A stretch of DNA of 64,000 nucleotides from Ahaetulla prasina (Eukaryota > Chordata > Lepidosauria > Squamata > Colubridae): the NCBI RefSeq assembly GCF_028640845.1, contig NC_080539.1:164064236-164128235 (forward strand). The letters are read 5' to 3'. Positions 33,071 to 45,510 of this stretch are shown here, one piece after another; the stretch's first letter is position 1, and each line of letters starts with the position of its first letter. The notes under the pieces were generated by a model. It saw only the letters and a list, made by a program, of their open reading frames with translations. It was not told the origin of the DNA and searched no databases. The position numbers and the translations under genes were made by a program.

Positions 33071-33244
33071 CAGTGGTGGGTTGCTACTGGTTTGCCCCAG
33101 TTTGAGTGAACTGGCAGCAGCAGCAGCAGGAGGCTCCGCCCCACCCATCTGGACATCACCAAATATGCTCTGCGCATGATGTGCAAACGAAGCGCGTGCA
33201 CGAGCGAGCGAACTGGTAGCAAAGGTAAGTGAAACCCACCACTG
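33071..33244. mobile_element. hAT-type MITE, 174 bp
   Basis: Ends CAGTGGTGGGTTGCTACTGG and GTGAAACCCACCACTG are inverted repeats. Target duplications CAACATTT (33063-33070) and CAGCATTT (33245-33252) differ at one base. A (CAG)5 run and CTCCGCCCCACCC lie inside. Confidence 0.88.
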
Positions 33245-33509
33245 CAGCATTTGTTTATGAAATAAAAAATACAGTTGCACAATTTTGATGTTATTTATTT
33301 ACTCAGATTCCTATCATTAGGACAGGGCAGAAAATATTTGGCAATATATGTAAAGAGATCACCAAATCTAAAAGAAGGCAAATCCTTTTTCACAGCACAT
33401 TAACTATAATGACTGGCAGTCAACCACAGTCTTGTAGTACATTTTGTGAAGCCATCAGAGTTTATTACCTTTTATTATATGTTTTAATAGCACATTCCAT
33501 AATTTAACT

Positions 33510-33712
33510 ATAAACAGTTCTCAGTTAGCAACTTTGCAGTTACGATGGTAATGAAAAAGTCACCTTGTGATCAGTCACCACATTTATGATCTTCACAGGT
33601 CTGTAAGGCAAAAGAAAAATGAAGTTCAATCATTAACACAATTGTGCTTGCACTTAGCAATCACTTAACAACCAAGTTGCCAGTCCAATTATGCTGCTAA
33701 ATGAAGACTACT
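33510..33712. mobile_element. Tigger-like MITE remnant
   Basis: It runs from AGTTCTCAGTTAGCAACTTTG to AATGAAGACTACTG-TA, shortened relative to the family, with AATCACTTAACAACCAAGTT inside. Confidence 0.55.
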
Positions 33713-34320
33713 GTATATGCACTATATAAAGAACTATTTTACTGCAGTAACTTAAATAAGTACTTTTAGTAAGCCAGCATGTATATATTTTTTTCAGAAT
33801 GAACTACTAGTGTACTAATAAGGGAAAATGGCCTGTCTTATAATATGGCATGTCTGGAATCTTTGAAACAAAATTAACCATGGATATAGTTACACTTGCA
33901 TAGGTGAAGGCGACATAGAATGAAAAAGAAAATCATTGTTTCTCTTTTATTAAAAAAAGAAGAAAAAGTTATATGTGTAAATGTAAGAGAGTTCAAACTT
34001 TAAAAAAGAAAGGAAAGGAAATTAACATTTGCGAAAGACAAACAGAACTGTATTATTATTTGGGGTAATAATTTACATGAATATCATCTACCACCATGCT
34101 AGTTTCCTTTAGTATTCTATTTTAATCCCTTCCTTTAATATATTTTTATGAACTGGAATTTTAGCTGCATTGAAGGTGCATTTTGAAGTGCTGAGATGGC
34201 TCCTGGCAATTTGATTTTGTTGACAATTTAAACTATTGAAAGGAATTCTGGTCCTTTGTATAGTTAGCAACCATCAGGGACCTATTGGGCTGCTCTTTTA
34301 CTCCATATCTATAACAAATA

Positions 34321-34712
34321 CAGGTAGTCCTCGACTTACGACCACAATTGACACCAAAATTTCTGTTGCTAAGTGAAACATTTGAGAAATTAATTTTGCC
34401 CCATTTTACAATCTTTCTTGCCATATTGTTAAGTGAATCACTGCAGTTGTTAAGTTAGTTACATGGTTATTAAGTGAATCTAGCTTCTCCATTGACTTTA
34501 CTTGTAGGAAGGTCACAAAAGGTGATCACATGATGCTGGGACACTGCAACCGTCATAAATATGAATCAGTTGCCAAACGTCTGAATTTTGATCACAGGTC
34601 CATGATTGTACAACCACTACAGTGGTTATAAGTGTGAAAAATGGTCATAATTCATTTTTTCCAGTGCTTCAAATGATCAGTAAACGAATTGTTGTAAGTC
34701 GAGGACTACCTG
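34321..34712. mobile_element. Tigger-like MITE, best-preserved copy
   Basis: It has near-consensus ends: CAGGTAGTCCTCGACTTACG on the left, preceded by TA, and GTAAGTCGAGGACTACCTG on the right. The interior has alternating AAGTGAATC, GATCACATGATG and TGCAACCGTCATAAAT blocks. It lies 120 bp upstream of the UBXN2A coding exon 1 acceptor. Confidence 0.88.
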
Positions 34713-34843
34713 CACTTTGTGAATTGGAAAGAAACTTGCCCACCTCCTGTCTTGAAATACTTAGGCTGGTTTATGTTTGTGAATTTAAAAAGTTGTTCTC
34801 TTTCATGATGGTAATACTTTGTTTTAACATTAGGTGGAAGAAA

Positions 34844-34884
34844 ATGCAAGAACTTGACAAGATTGAAATCTTGAATCCAGAGTG
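34844..34884 (+). CDS. UBXN2A: UBXN2A coding exon 1
   Basis: The exon appears to start at 34834, after an acceptor TTTTAACATTAG, giving 10 nt of 5'UTR before the ATG. It codes MQELDKIEILNPE and TG of the next codon, then the donor GTAGGT. The residues align with the N-terminus of known UBXN2A (acidic, ending in E-W). An upstream non-coding exon is implied. Confidence 0.88.
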
Positions 34885-37280
34885 GTAGGTAGATTTTACT
34901 ACTTTGATTCTTGCTTATTAATAAACCTAATATGAACTGAAGCATATGTTTCAGCTTGTTTTCAGTGTAAAATATGGAGCTAGTATTAGTATTGTTTAGA
35001 GTTTAGAGGAATAAAAGTTTAGAGTATTAGTATTGTTTAGAGTTTAGAGGAATAAAAGTTCAAGCAGATGCTTCAGTCTTCTGAAGCTTTTAGTTGCCAT
35101 TAAGTTGGCTGTTTTGGAGAGCCTTCCAGTATCAACTGCTTTCAGTCTTGGAGGAAGAAGATGCTTTGATGGAAGAATTACTCCTTAGATTAATAAGGAA
35201 ATCAAGATATTCAAAATCATTAGCAATGCTCACTGGAAGAAGATATTTCATCCAGAATTGTAATTTAACGTATCACATGATGGGATGAGTGTTCTAAATA
35301 AGTACAGAAGAAGAATTAACTCCACCAAAATCAAAAGGAGTTGCCCAGATGCAAAGATTATTGTAAACTTGTGAATACAGAACGAAGCCTCTCTTTTATT
35401 GTACAGTCCAAATCAAATAGTGAAAAGCCTTTGATTCTAAAACGGCTATTTAAAGTTCTAAGTAGGGTTTGTTCCAAGCTTGGTGGCAGAATACCCCAGG
35501 AATATTCTGAGCTTGAAAAGATCCTGTTTTGGGCTTAGAATGCAGTACCAGTTCTGAATGGAGCCATTTGAAGCTCAGAACATTTCTGGGGAGTCGGAAC
35601 TATTCATTTCAAACTTAAGACATTTCAAATTCAAGACACTTTAGTCTGTGAACTTGCTGCCATGCTGCGTTCAGTCCAAGTCTTTATCTTTTCCGTCCTA
35701 GTGGTATCTTATCATAAGTACTTCCAAGCAGCAGAGTTCTGCACTGTGTGAATCCCTGAAAAAACTGCTGAAGTGTCAGTGCAAGTTTAAAATACAGATG
35801 GGAGGGAGGGTAGAACTCTCTGTGTATTTGTTTTATGTGCACAGAAGGGATAAAGCGTTACAGAGGTATTTTTATTTATTTATTTTTATTTATTAATTTA
35901 ATTTATATACCGCCCTTCTCCGAAGGACTCAGGGTGGTTTACAGCCAAATAAAAACAGATTATACAAAAATTAAAAGCATTTTAAAAATCTAAGCTGAAA
36001 CAAAAATTTAAAACTATAATAAAACCATAATAAAACCCATGTTAAAATTACATCAAGCCAGCCCTGTGCGATAAAACAAAAAAGTCTTTAGTTCGCGTCA
36101 GAAGGTCCGGAGGTCAGGGAATTGACGTAACCCCGGAGGTAGCTCACTGTGTTTCACTGTGTCAGAAGCAGTCAAGTTTTCTGTAGCTACAGTAATATCC
36201 GCTTAACCACCACATTTGGGACCAGTAAGTCTTGTCACTAAGAGAGACATCATGTGACTGCAGTGCACCATCACTTCCCATTTGGTTGTTAAATGAGTCA
36301 CTGTCGATCATTAAGTGAGTCATGTAACCACAACTCACGATTTTATTGCCAGCTTTATTAATTATACTTGTCAAAAGCCAGTTGTGAAGCTTGCAAATGG
36401 TAATCACATGACCAAAGAGACACTGCAACCGTCACAAGTGCAAGACGAGTTGTGCAATTACTTTTACAATGAAGCAAGGATTAAGTACCTAAATCTGAAA
36501 AGAGGTAAGATTTTGAAATAGGTAAGAATTGAAATGTTTGAGGATTAGTAAATGCGGTGGTTGCATTGATGGCATAATGATTCCAACCAGAAGTATAATT
36601 TCTTATAGTGCTCTAACATTGCTTTTAAAATTTAGATTACGGAGATAATATTCTGTTATTCTTCGTTAAGCTTTTGTGTGCTAAAAAATGACTTGTCCAG
36701 CATTCCCCAATTTAGCGTCCAAATAATTTCTGTGGCTTCAATGCTCACAATCTCATAATGCTGAGGACTGTGTAAATTGACCTCTGGTAGACTGTATTGG
36801 AACGGAATGAGAAAGCTTTGCTGAGTTATTACTTATTAGTTAAGGTTTCTGTTTCTTTTATATATTGTTCAGCTGACTTTTAAATGTTTTTTCAGAGCAG
36901 TAGATTTCCTTTTCAATGCTTTCTACAGTCCTGAATGAACAGGTTGCTGCAGCTGCAGACTTAGGCAAGTGATATAATTTGTATTGGAGTAATTATTAAC
37001 TCTTCTCCTTCATAATAAATTATTGAGTTATACTTGCCATTAAAGTTGATCTTGGCTGAAGATTTGGGTAGAGAAGGTTTCATTTAAAAAAAAAAAACCA
37101 ACTCTGTATATAAGAAGACAGATTGTGTTTCTATTCCCTTGATAATCGTAACTATATTTTCTAGGAGAAGGAAATATTTTCTTAGTATTTCTTTGATTGC
37201 ACATATGCTAGCAAGCGAATTTAAAAGGATTATTTGCTTTTTCTCTTGCTTCATTCTGTCACACTGTTTTAATAAATGAA

Positions 37281-37342
<62 letters not shown>

Positions 37343-40300
37343 TATATGGCACGAGTACAACTTTGATCTTTTTCAATCAAGACAATTGCTTCATTATAGG
37401 ATACTACAGTGAAACAATAAACTGTTAAGAAAGCTGTGGTAGATAGGCTGACAGCTTGAATGAATTATCAGACACCCTACATCATATATCAGGAGACCAG
37501 AGGCTGCCATATGCAGCGTCTTGGAGAAAAATTACAAATTAACATGAAATGACAGATGACATGAAATGACAGATCTTCTCAACAACCTTAGAAACACCAC
37601 TACGGCAAATAAGCAGTTCCAGCAATTATACTATTATGTCCTATTAAGTAACGTGGAGACAGGGATCTCATATTAACTGAGCAAGGCTGCCAGTCTATAA
37701 TCCAGGGGTGAAATGCTACCAGTTTGCTCCTGTTCGGGCGAACCGGTAGTTAAGCTACCGGTTTGGTTGAACTGGTAGTTTAAAAAGCTACCGGTTCCTC
37801 TGAACCGGTATTTCCAATGATCAGCTGTGCCATGGGGTTTAGCTTTGCTAGAAAGCAGGAAATCCTGCTTTCTAGCGAAGCTAAATCATGCTGCATAGCT
37901 GAACTACAACCACCCCCATTCTACTTACCTTCCCAAGCCTCCTTTTGGTGCGCACTGCGCATTCAGTATGCACTCAGTGCGCACTGTGTATGCGCAGGCA
38001 GCATGTGCTTGGCGCACAATGGACACGCAGTACATGCTTGGTGCACAATGCGCACGCAGCACGTGCTTGGCAACACTACACATGCGCGGCCAGCAAACTG
38101 ATTCAGATTTCACCACTACTTATTCACAAATAAGCATGATATCTTGCAGGAAACTTCCAGTAGAACTATCCAACTGATACATCCAGCATCCATTGCAGGC
38201 AATGAAGTAGAAAATGCAGAGCATTCACTGTATTATTAGCTGGTAACAGCAGCCAGAGCTGTGCTTCAGGTGTCAGAGAAGAAAGAGTGGGGTTGCTCAA
38301 CAGGTAGCATTACACACGGCATGGGCCACAAATCACTTTATTAAGGGACTTCTGGGGTTCCCTGCTGCCTAGCCTTTGTCATTCCTGTCCTGGCAAAGGG
38401 CTGATTGGCATTGGTGGTGGCTGACTCCAGTACTGTGAATCCACAAATGTCTTTCAGACAAATGTTTGAACTAAAAAACAGCTGTTTTTTTAGAGGCACC
38501 ACACTAAACATAGAAGAAGATGAAGGCACTTCATTCCAAGATGTATCTACAGTGGCAAAGAACATTTTAACCCAAGTAGAAATATTTGTAGCCCTGCAGT
38601 ATTATAATCCACATGTTTTCTTAGCTTAATTTCAGTTCTATTAATATATAAAGAAATTCTGGTCTAACAAATGACATACTCAACTAGACAAGAGGGGGAC
38701 AGTTGTGCGTGATGTAGAAGGCCCTATTTGTCTTACTGGAGGAGGAGGAGGAGGAGATTTTTATCTTCTCCTTTTTATATATAACACAGGGAAGTGAGTA
38801 TATCTAATACTTCTGCCTCCTATTTTCCTCACAACAATCCTGTGAGGTGGGTTGGACAGAGAGAAAGAGAGTGACATGCTTTCATGATGCTAGCTTTGCC
38901 TTTTCCAACACGATGCCCTCATGATTACTACAATTGTATTTGGCATTGAGAAATTACTTCTTCATGGTTGGGTTGGGTTGGGTTGGGTTGGGTTGGGTTG
39001 AACTGGAATGGTCATTAAACTAAGGACTATTAAAGATACAGTACACATAGATATATTCTGAAATGTTTTAACAGTTCTGTGAAAAGCAAATTTACCAAAC
39101 ATAACCTAGAGGCTATATTTAATTCAAACAATACATTTTATGTGAGTTTTCCATCTTGCTTTGCAGGATTTGCCAACCCAAAACTGATGGCCAAATTCAG
39201 AATGGTACAAAGCAGAATAATTATGATGATTGTGTTGAGAACCTTTTTGAAGAAGCTCGGAAAGTTGGGGCCGTATGCTCAGAGCAGGCTAAGGTAAGTC
39301 TAAAGTAAATTGATGTGGGGTTGCAAGATGTGGTAGTTATTTAAAAATTATAGCAGTTTTTATTTAAGCATTTTAGTGTTTTCTCCTGAAATCAACTAAC
39401 AGTCAAAAAAGAAAGGAAAATGTAGCAGGAAAAAGAAGATAAGGAGGAAAAAGTTAAGCTGAGATATGCACAGCAGAGATTATGCCAGGTAACAGGATAA
39501 AACTTATGCAGCTTGGACTTGTGTGTTATTTAGATTCTGACTTAGGTCAGATTATGATTAAATAGCTGGTGTTCAGTATATTTGTGAAGAAGCGCATTTA
39601 TGGATGAGAATGAGGAATTCTCTTATTGTTCTCCTACTAAAGAGGAAAGTGGCAAGAATTAATGCAAAAACTACGCATTCATTTGATAAGTGTCCGCGGA
39701 AAAGGTATTTGCCAAAATTCTGATTATCATCTTTCCTTTATTGTTCAGTGAGCAACATTTGGGAAGTACCGTGAAGCCCGAGAATGTGCAGATCAGATTA
39801 ATGTTCTTGATGTCATTGAGCGTCATTGCGCATGAATGTGGAAAAGAAAGCTACTGTGTATCTGTTGAGTTAGGAACTTGAGTGATGAAATGAATACTAT
39901 AGGCTTGAATTATGGAATGTCTTCTGTATTATGCGGTGAAAGGATGATTGGTGAAGGCAGTAAGAATGGTATATGATGGAAGACGAGCATTTGTGAGAAT
40001 AAATAGAAAGTTTAGTGAACAGTTGAACACTGAGCAGAAGTTAAGACAAAAACATGTGATTTTCCATGGTGGTAGTGGTTGGGGTGTGTGTGTTGTAATG
40101 GTGTGAATGTTTATACATAATGTCATATTTTTGACTGAGAACCCTAAATGATTTATTGTGGCTGCTAGACCATGTGATGCAGTCAGCATTGTGACTTTAG
40201 CAATACATGTATTGATGTAGTAGTTGCGTTTGAAAGGACAATTACAAAGTGAGCATAAAAAGCAAAACAACAACAATAAGCAGGTTAATTTTTGTAGTAT

Positions 40301-43300
40301 GGTAGAATGAGAAATTTTAAGAGAAAGGTATTTCTTACTTAACAACTGTTTGAATTAACAACAGCCACAGAAAGGTTGCTTTCAACCATCATAAAACATT
40401 GTATCACTTCCATTACCTCGCAGTCACCTCATTGCGATCTGGGCACTTGGCAATCCTTTTGCACTTACAACCAGTTGCCAAGTGCCCCACAATCATGTGA
40501 TCGCCATGTGTAATTTCCTTGCCAGCTTCCCCAGAAAATCCATGCTTTTCTCTGGGATTTCGGCAGGGAGGATTTTCAAACCCTGAGGAGAGAGCGACAC
40601 TGCTATGTGGCCAGTGCTAGGCCTCCCGGGGCCTCCTCCACTCCCCACCCCCTCAGGCCCTCTGCATTCCTTACTTGGGATTCTGTTTGCTTAAAGTCTG
40701 CAAGTTCACTTAACAACTGCATCCAGTAGTGCTGAGATTGTAGTTGTTGAGCAAAGCAGTCATGTGACATCTCATTTAATGAGCACTTGGCTCAATGACT
40801 GAAATTCTGGTCCCTGTTGTGGTCATTAAGGGACAACTATATGTAAACAAATGCTGGTAGAAAAATAATGTCAAAAAAACAATTGCTACCAACCTGCCTT
40901 CCATTGAGGACCTGTAAACTGCACGAGTCAAAAGAGGGCTGTGAAAATATTTACAGACCCCTCCCATCCTGGACATAAACTGTTTCAACTGCTACCCTCA
41001 AAATGATGCCATAGAGAATAGAATAGAATAGAATAGAATAGAATAGAATAGAATAGAATAGAATAGAATAGAATAGAATAGAATAGCATAGCATAGCATA
41101 GCATAGCATAGAATAGAATAGAATAGAATAGAATAGAATAGAATAGAATAGAATAGAATAGAATAGAATAGAATAGAATTTTTATTGGCCAAGTGTGATT
41201 GGACACACAAGGAATTTGTCTTGGTGCATATGCTCTCAGTGTACATAAAAGAAAAGATACGTTCATCAAGGTACAACATTTACAACACAATTGATGGTCA
41301 TTATATCAATATAAATCATAAGGATTGCCAGCAACAAGTTACAGTCATACAGTCATAAGTGGAAAGAGATTGGTGATGGGAACGATGAGAAGGTTAATAG
41401 TAGTGCAGATTCAGTAAATAGTTTGACAGCGTTAAGGGAATTATTTGTTTAGCAGAGTGATGGCCTTCGAAGAAAAACTGTTCTTGTGTCTAGTTGTTCT
41501 GGTGTGCAGTGCTCTATAGCGTTGTTTTGAAGGTAGGAGTTGAAACAGTTTATGTCCAGGATGTGAGGGATCTGTAAATATTTTCACGGCCCTCTTCTTG
41601 ATTCGTGCAGTATACAGGTCCTCAATGGAAGGCAGGTTGGTAGCAATTATTTTTTCTGCAGTTCTAATTATCCTCTGAAGTCTGTGTCTTTCTTGTTGGG
41701 TTGCAGAACCGAACCAGACAGTTATAGAGGTGCAAATGACAGACTCAGTAATTCCTCTGTAGAACTGAATCAGCAGCTCCTTGGGCAGTTTGAGCTTACT
41801 GAGTTGGCGCAGAAAGAACATTCTTTGTTGTCCTTTTTTGATGATGTTTTTGATGTTAGCTGTCCATTTTAGATCTTGCGATATGATAGAACCTAGAAAT
41901 TTAAACGTTTCTACTCTTGATACTGTGTTGTCTAGTATTGTGAGAGCACTGCACACCAGAACAACTAGGCACAAGAATAGTTTTTTTCCGAATACCATCA
42001 CTCTGCTAAACAAATAATTCTCTCAACACTGTCAAACTATTTACTAAGTCTGCACTACTATTAATCTTCTCATCGTTCCCATCACCCATCTCCTTCCACT
42101 TATGACTGTATGACTGCAACTTTGTTTCTTGTATCCTTATGGTTTATATTGATATTGATTGTTTCCTGATTGCTTATTTGTACCCTATGACTGTCATTAA
42201 ATGTTGTACCTTACAATTCTTGATGAAGGTATCCTTTTTTTTATGTACACTGAGAGCATATGCACCAAGTCAAATTCCTTGTGTGTCCAATCACATTTGG
42301 CCAATAAAAAAATTCTATTCTATTCTATTCTATTCTATTCTATTCTATTCTATTCTATTCTATTCTATTCTATTCTATTCTATTCTATTCTATTCTATTC
42401 TATAATGGGTAGCATTAATGCTTGTTTGAAGAAGAGAAACTGTATAAAAGATTACAGGTAGTCCTCAACTCACAATCATACATTTAGTGACCATTTGAAG
42501 TTACAACATAACTGAAAAAAGTGACTTACGGCCATTTTTCAGCACTTCTGACTATTGCAGCATCCCCATGATCACATGATTAAAATTCAGACTCTTGGCC
42601 ACTGACTCATATTTATGACGGTTTCAGTGTCCCAACATCATCCTAATCAAGGAGAGAAGCAACTTAGAATTAAGGAGAAATTTCCTGACAGTTAGAACAA
42701 TCAATAAGTGGAACAACTTGCCTGCAGAAGTTGTGAATGCTCCAACACTGGAAATTTTTAAGAAAATGTTGGATAACCATTTGTCTGAAATGGTGTAGGG
42801 TTTCCTGCCTGGGCAGGGGGTTGGACTAGAAGACCTCCAAGGTCCCTTCCAACTCTGTTATTACTACAATTACTCTGTTATTATGTTATTATCATGTGAT
42901 CACATGTAATTCACTTAACAACTGTGGCAAGAAAAGTCATAAAATGAGGGCAGAACTCAATTGAGAAGTCTTGCTTCTCAATGGAAATTTTGCACTCAAT
43001 TGTGGTCCTAAGCCGAGATCCATCTGTACTTCCCGCCACTATATTATTTGGTAAAGTTAGAACTAGACATGTCAACAGGAATTTAAGAGTAAGTTGAATG
43101 GAGCAGAACTAGGTTTTCTGAAGCATCGGTGGTAAAACAGGAGAATGACTCAAGAACAAATAAGTGAGGAATGAAAGTGCATTAAATACAAAAGTGTTTG
43201 TACATGAAAAAATAAGTACATGGTGAATGGATCAAGGGGAAGCAGAGGCCATAAGTCAAAGTTGGATGAAGTTGATAGGCTAGCAGCCCAGAATCACCTT

Positions 43301-45464
43301 ATTGGTGAGAGGGGCAGCCTATAAATTTAATAAATAAATAAATAATAAACAGAAGGCAATGAGTGAAGTAAAGGACATGGTTAGCAAGAAAGAAAATTTA
43401 CAAGCTTCAAAAGGCATAGTGAAAGATGGTGTATATAGGCATTTTGAACTGATCTTTGTGAGGTTGTACTGCTTACATGTTTATACATTTATTCTTGCAT
43501 AAATAGTGTGGCTTAGCTCTTGATATAATGATAATTTGTTTTCATTTTACAGGTCGATACAATTATTACATTATGGAAAAATGGGTTTACAATAAATGAT
43601 GGTGAACTCCGAAGTTACACAGAAGTTGCAAACCAGCGCTTCTTGGATTCCATTAAAAAGGGGCAAGTCAGATTTGTATTAATGGGGTTTGTACATTACA
43701 CTCTGTAATGACTGCCCAGTTTGGGCAAAATTTTGGATATACTGTCTACTCAATCCAAATACTGTGCATCAGTCCAAACTTTTTTTTTAAATGATACTCT
43801 TCTTTGAGATATGTGAAAGACAAACTAATAAAATGGCATTCCATGTTAGTTTAGTAATATATTTGCTGACTGGCAGGCTGATTCAATGGACAAAGTATGA
43901 TATACTGACATTTAAATTCAAAACTGGTCTTATATATGGAGATGCTTCATTATTATACAGTATATGGAAAAAAATGGGAAGAAAAAGCTGAAAACAAAAT
44001 GTTAGACTATGACATACAGGTAGTCCTTGATCTGCGATTGCAACTGAGCCCCGAATTGCTAAGCAAAGCAGTTGTTAAGTGAATTTTAATCCATTTTACA
44101 TCTTCCCACGGCTGTTAAGTGAGTCACTGCAGTTGTTAAATTAGTAACTCAGCTGTTAAGTGAATCTAGTTTCCCCATTGACCTGCAACTGTCATAAATA
44201 TGTGCCAGTTGCCAAACATTTGAATTTTGGTCACGTGACCACGAGGATGCTGCAGTGGTTATAAGTGTGAAAATAAGTCACTTTTTTCAGTACCATTGTA
44301 ACTTTGAACCGTGACTAAATGAATGGCTGTAAGTCACAGACCACCTGAATTGGCTTTAAGTAATCAAAACAATAGTCTCTTACGTTTCAAATATTTCTCT
44401 TAGGGAGTTGCCTCTCGAGTTACAGAAGATCTGTGACAAAGAAGAGGTGGATGTGAAGGTGGATGATAAGAAGGATGAGTTATATATGTCACCGAAGACA
44501 GTATTTCATCCTTTCTCTGGAGCAGGATATCGATTGGGAAGGTGAGCAGCTTCATGCTTTTACAGTAGTAATTGAAACTGGCTTATGAAATGAATGGAGG
44601 TGATGGTTTTCTTTCATTCTTCTTATGCTTCAATTCTGTGCCTATATTTACTTTTGAGTAAATCTCAAAGAATGTGTAATGTGAATAAGATGGTGCCTGA
44701 ATTTCTGGATTTTGAAGAAGACTTCTATAGGTAGTTCTCACCTTACAACCACAATAGGAACCAGAATAGACATGTAGACATTAACATAAACTATAGCAGG
44801 GGTGAAATGCTACCGGTTTGAGGTGTTTCTCCCGAACCGGTAGTGAAAATGCTACTGTTTCCCCCGAACCGGTAGTAAAAAAATACTTTAAAAAGTAAAA
44901 AAAAAAGTCCCCATGATCGCGTGGCACAGCTGACTGTCTGAACTTTTTAAAAAACTTTTTAAAGCATTTTTAACTACCTATTGGGGGTCCGTTTTTGCTC
45001 CCAGGAGGCTTCCCTGAGGCCTGCTAAGCCAAAATATTGCTGCCTTTCCACTGAATATCCTGTCTTAGTACCAAGTAACCAGTTTAATATTATTTGTAAA
45101 TTAAAAAGATGCTGGAAGACTAACAAGAATCATAACAAAAATCCAGTTCTCCCTCTCATTAAGTTACCTCTGGATAAATTCCCTTCAAATTGTACAGCAT
45201 AACTGTACATTATACCTTAGTATCGTTCCTTTATATTAATTGTCTTTACCTTATTGATAATCTTATTTACCTTTCCCTAATCCAAGACTGGCTTGGGAAG
45301 TCTTAGAATGTCAACCAATCTAGAAGACATCAGGTTTGAGAAAACTGATATAATTTGATGTCCTGGCCATTATGTTTCAGGAGATGTTGAATTCTATTCA
45401 TACTTAGTCATTGTAGAAATCTCTGCTGTTGTTGGATTTTGGGGTGTTTTTTGGGCTACATATT

Positions 45465-45510
<46 letters not shown>

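Noticed and set aside
38963..39001. (GGGTT)n and, at about 11325, (GGGTA)n as interstitial telomere repeats
   Set aside because: The unit is five bases and not TTAGGG; these are ordinary microsatellites.
41441..42013. 190-codon minus-strand frame
   Set aside because: It joins the antisense of one L3 copy to the sense of the nested copy; only the part after the junction is L3 protein.
40998..42461. Frames rich in repeated FYSIL peptide
   Set aside because: Translations of the AATAG/TTCTA microsatellites.
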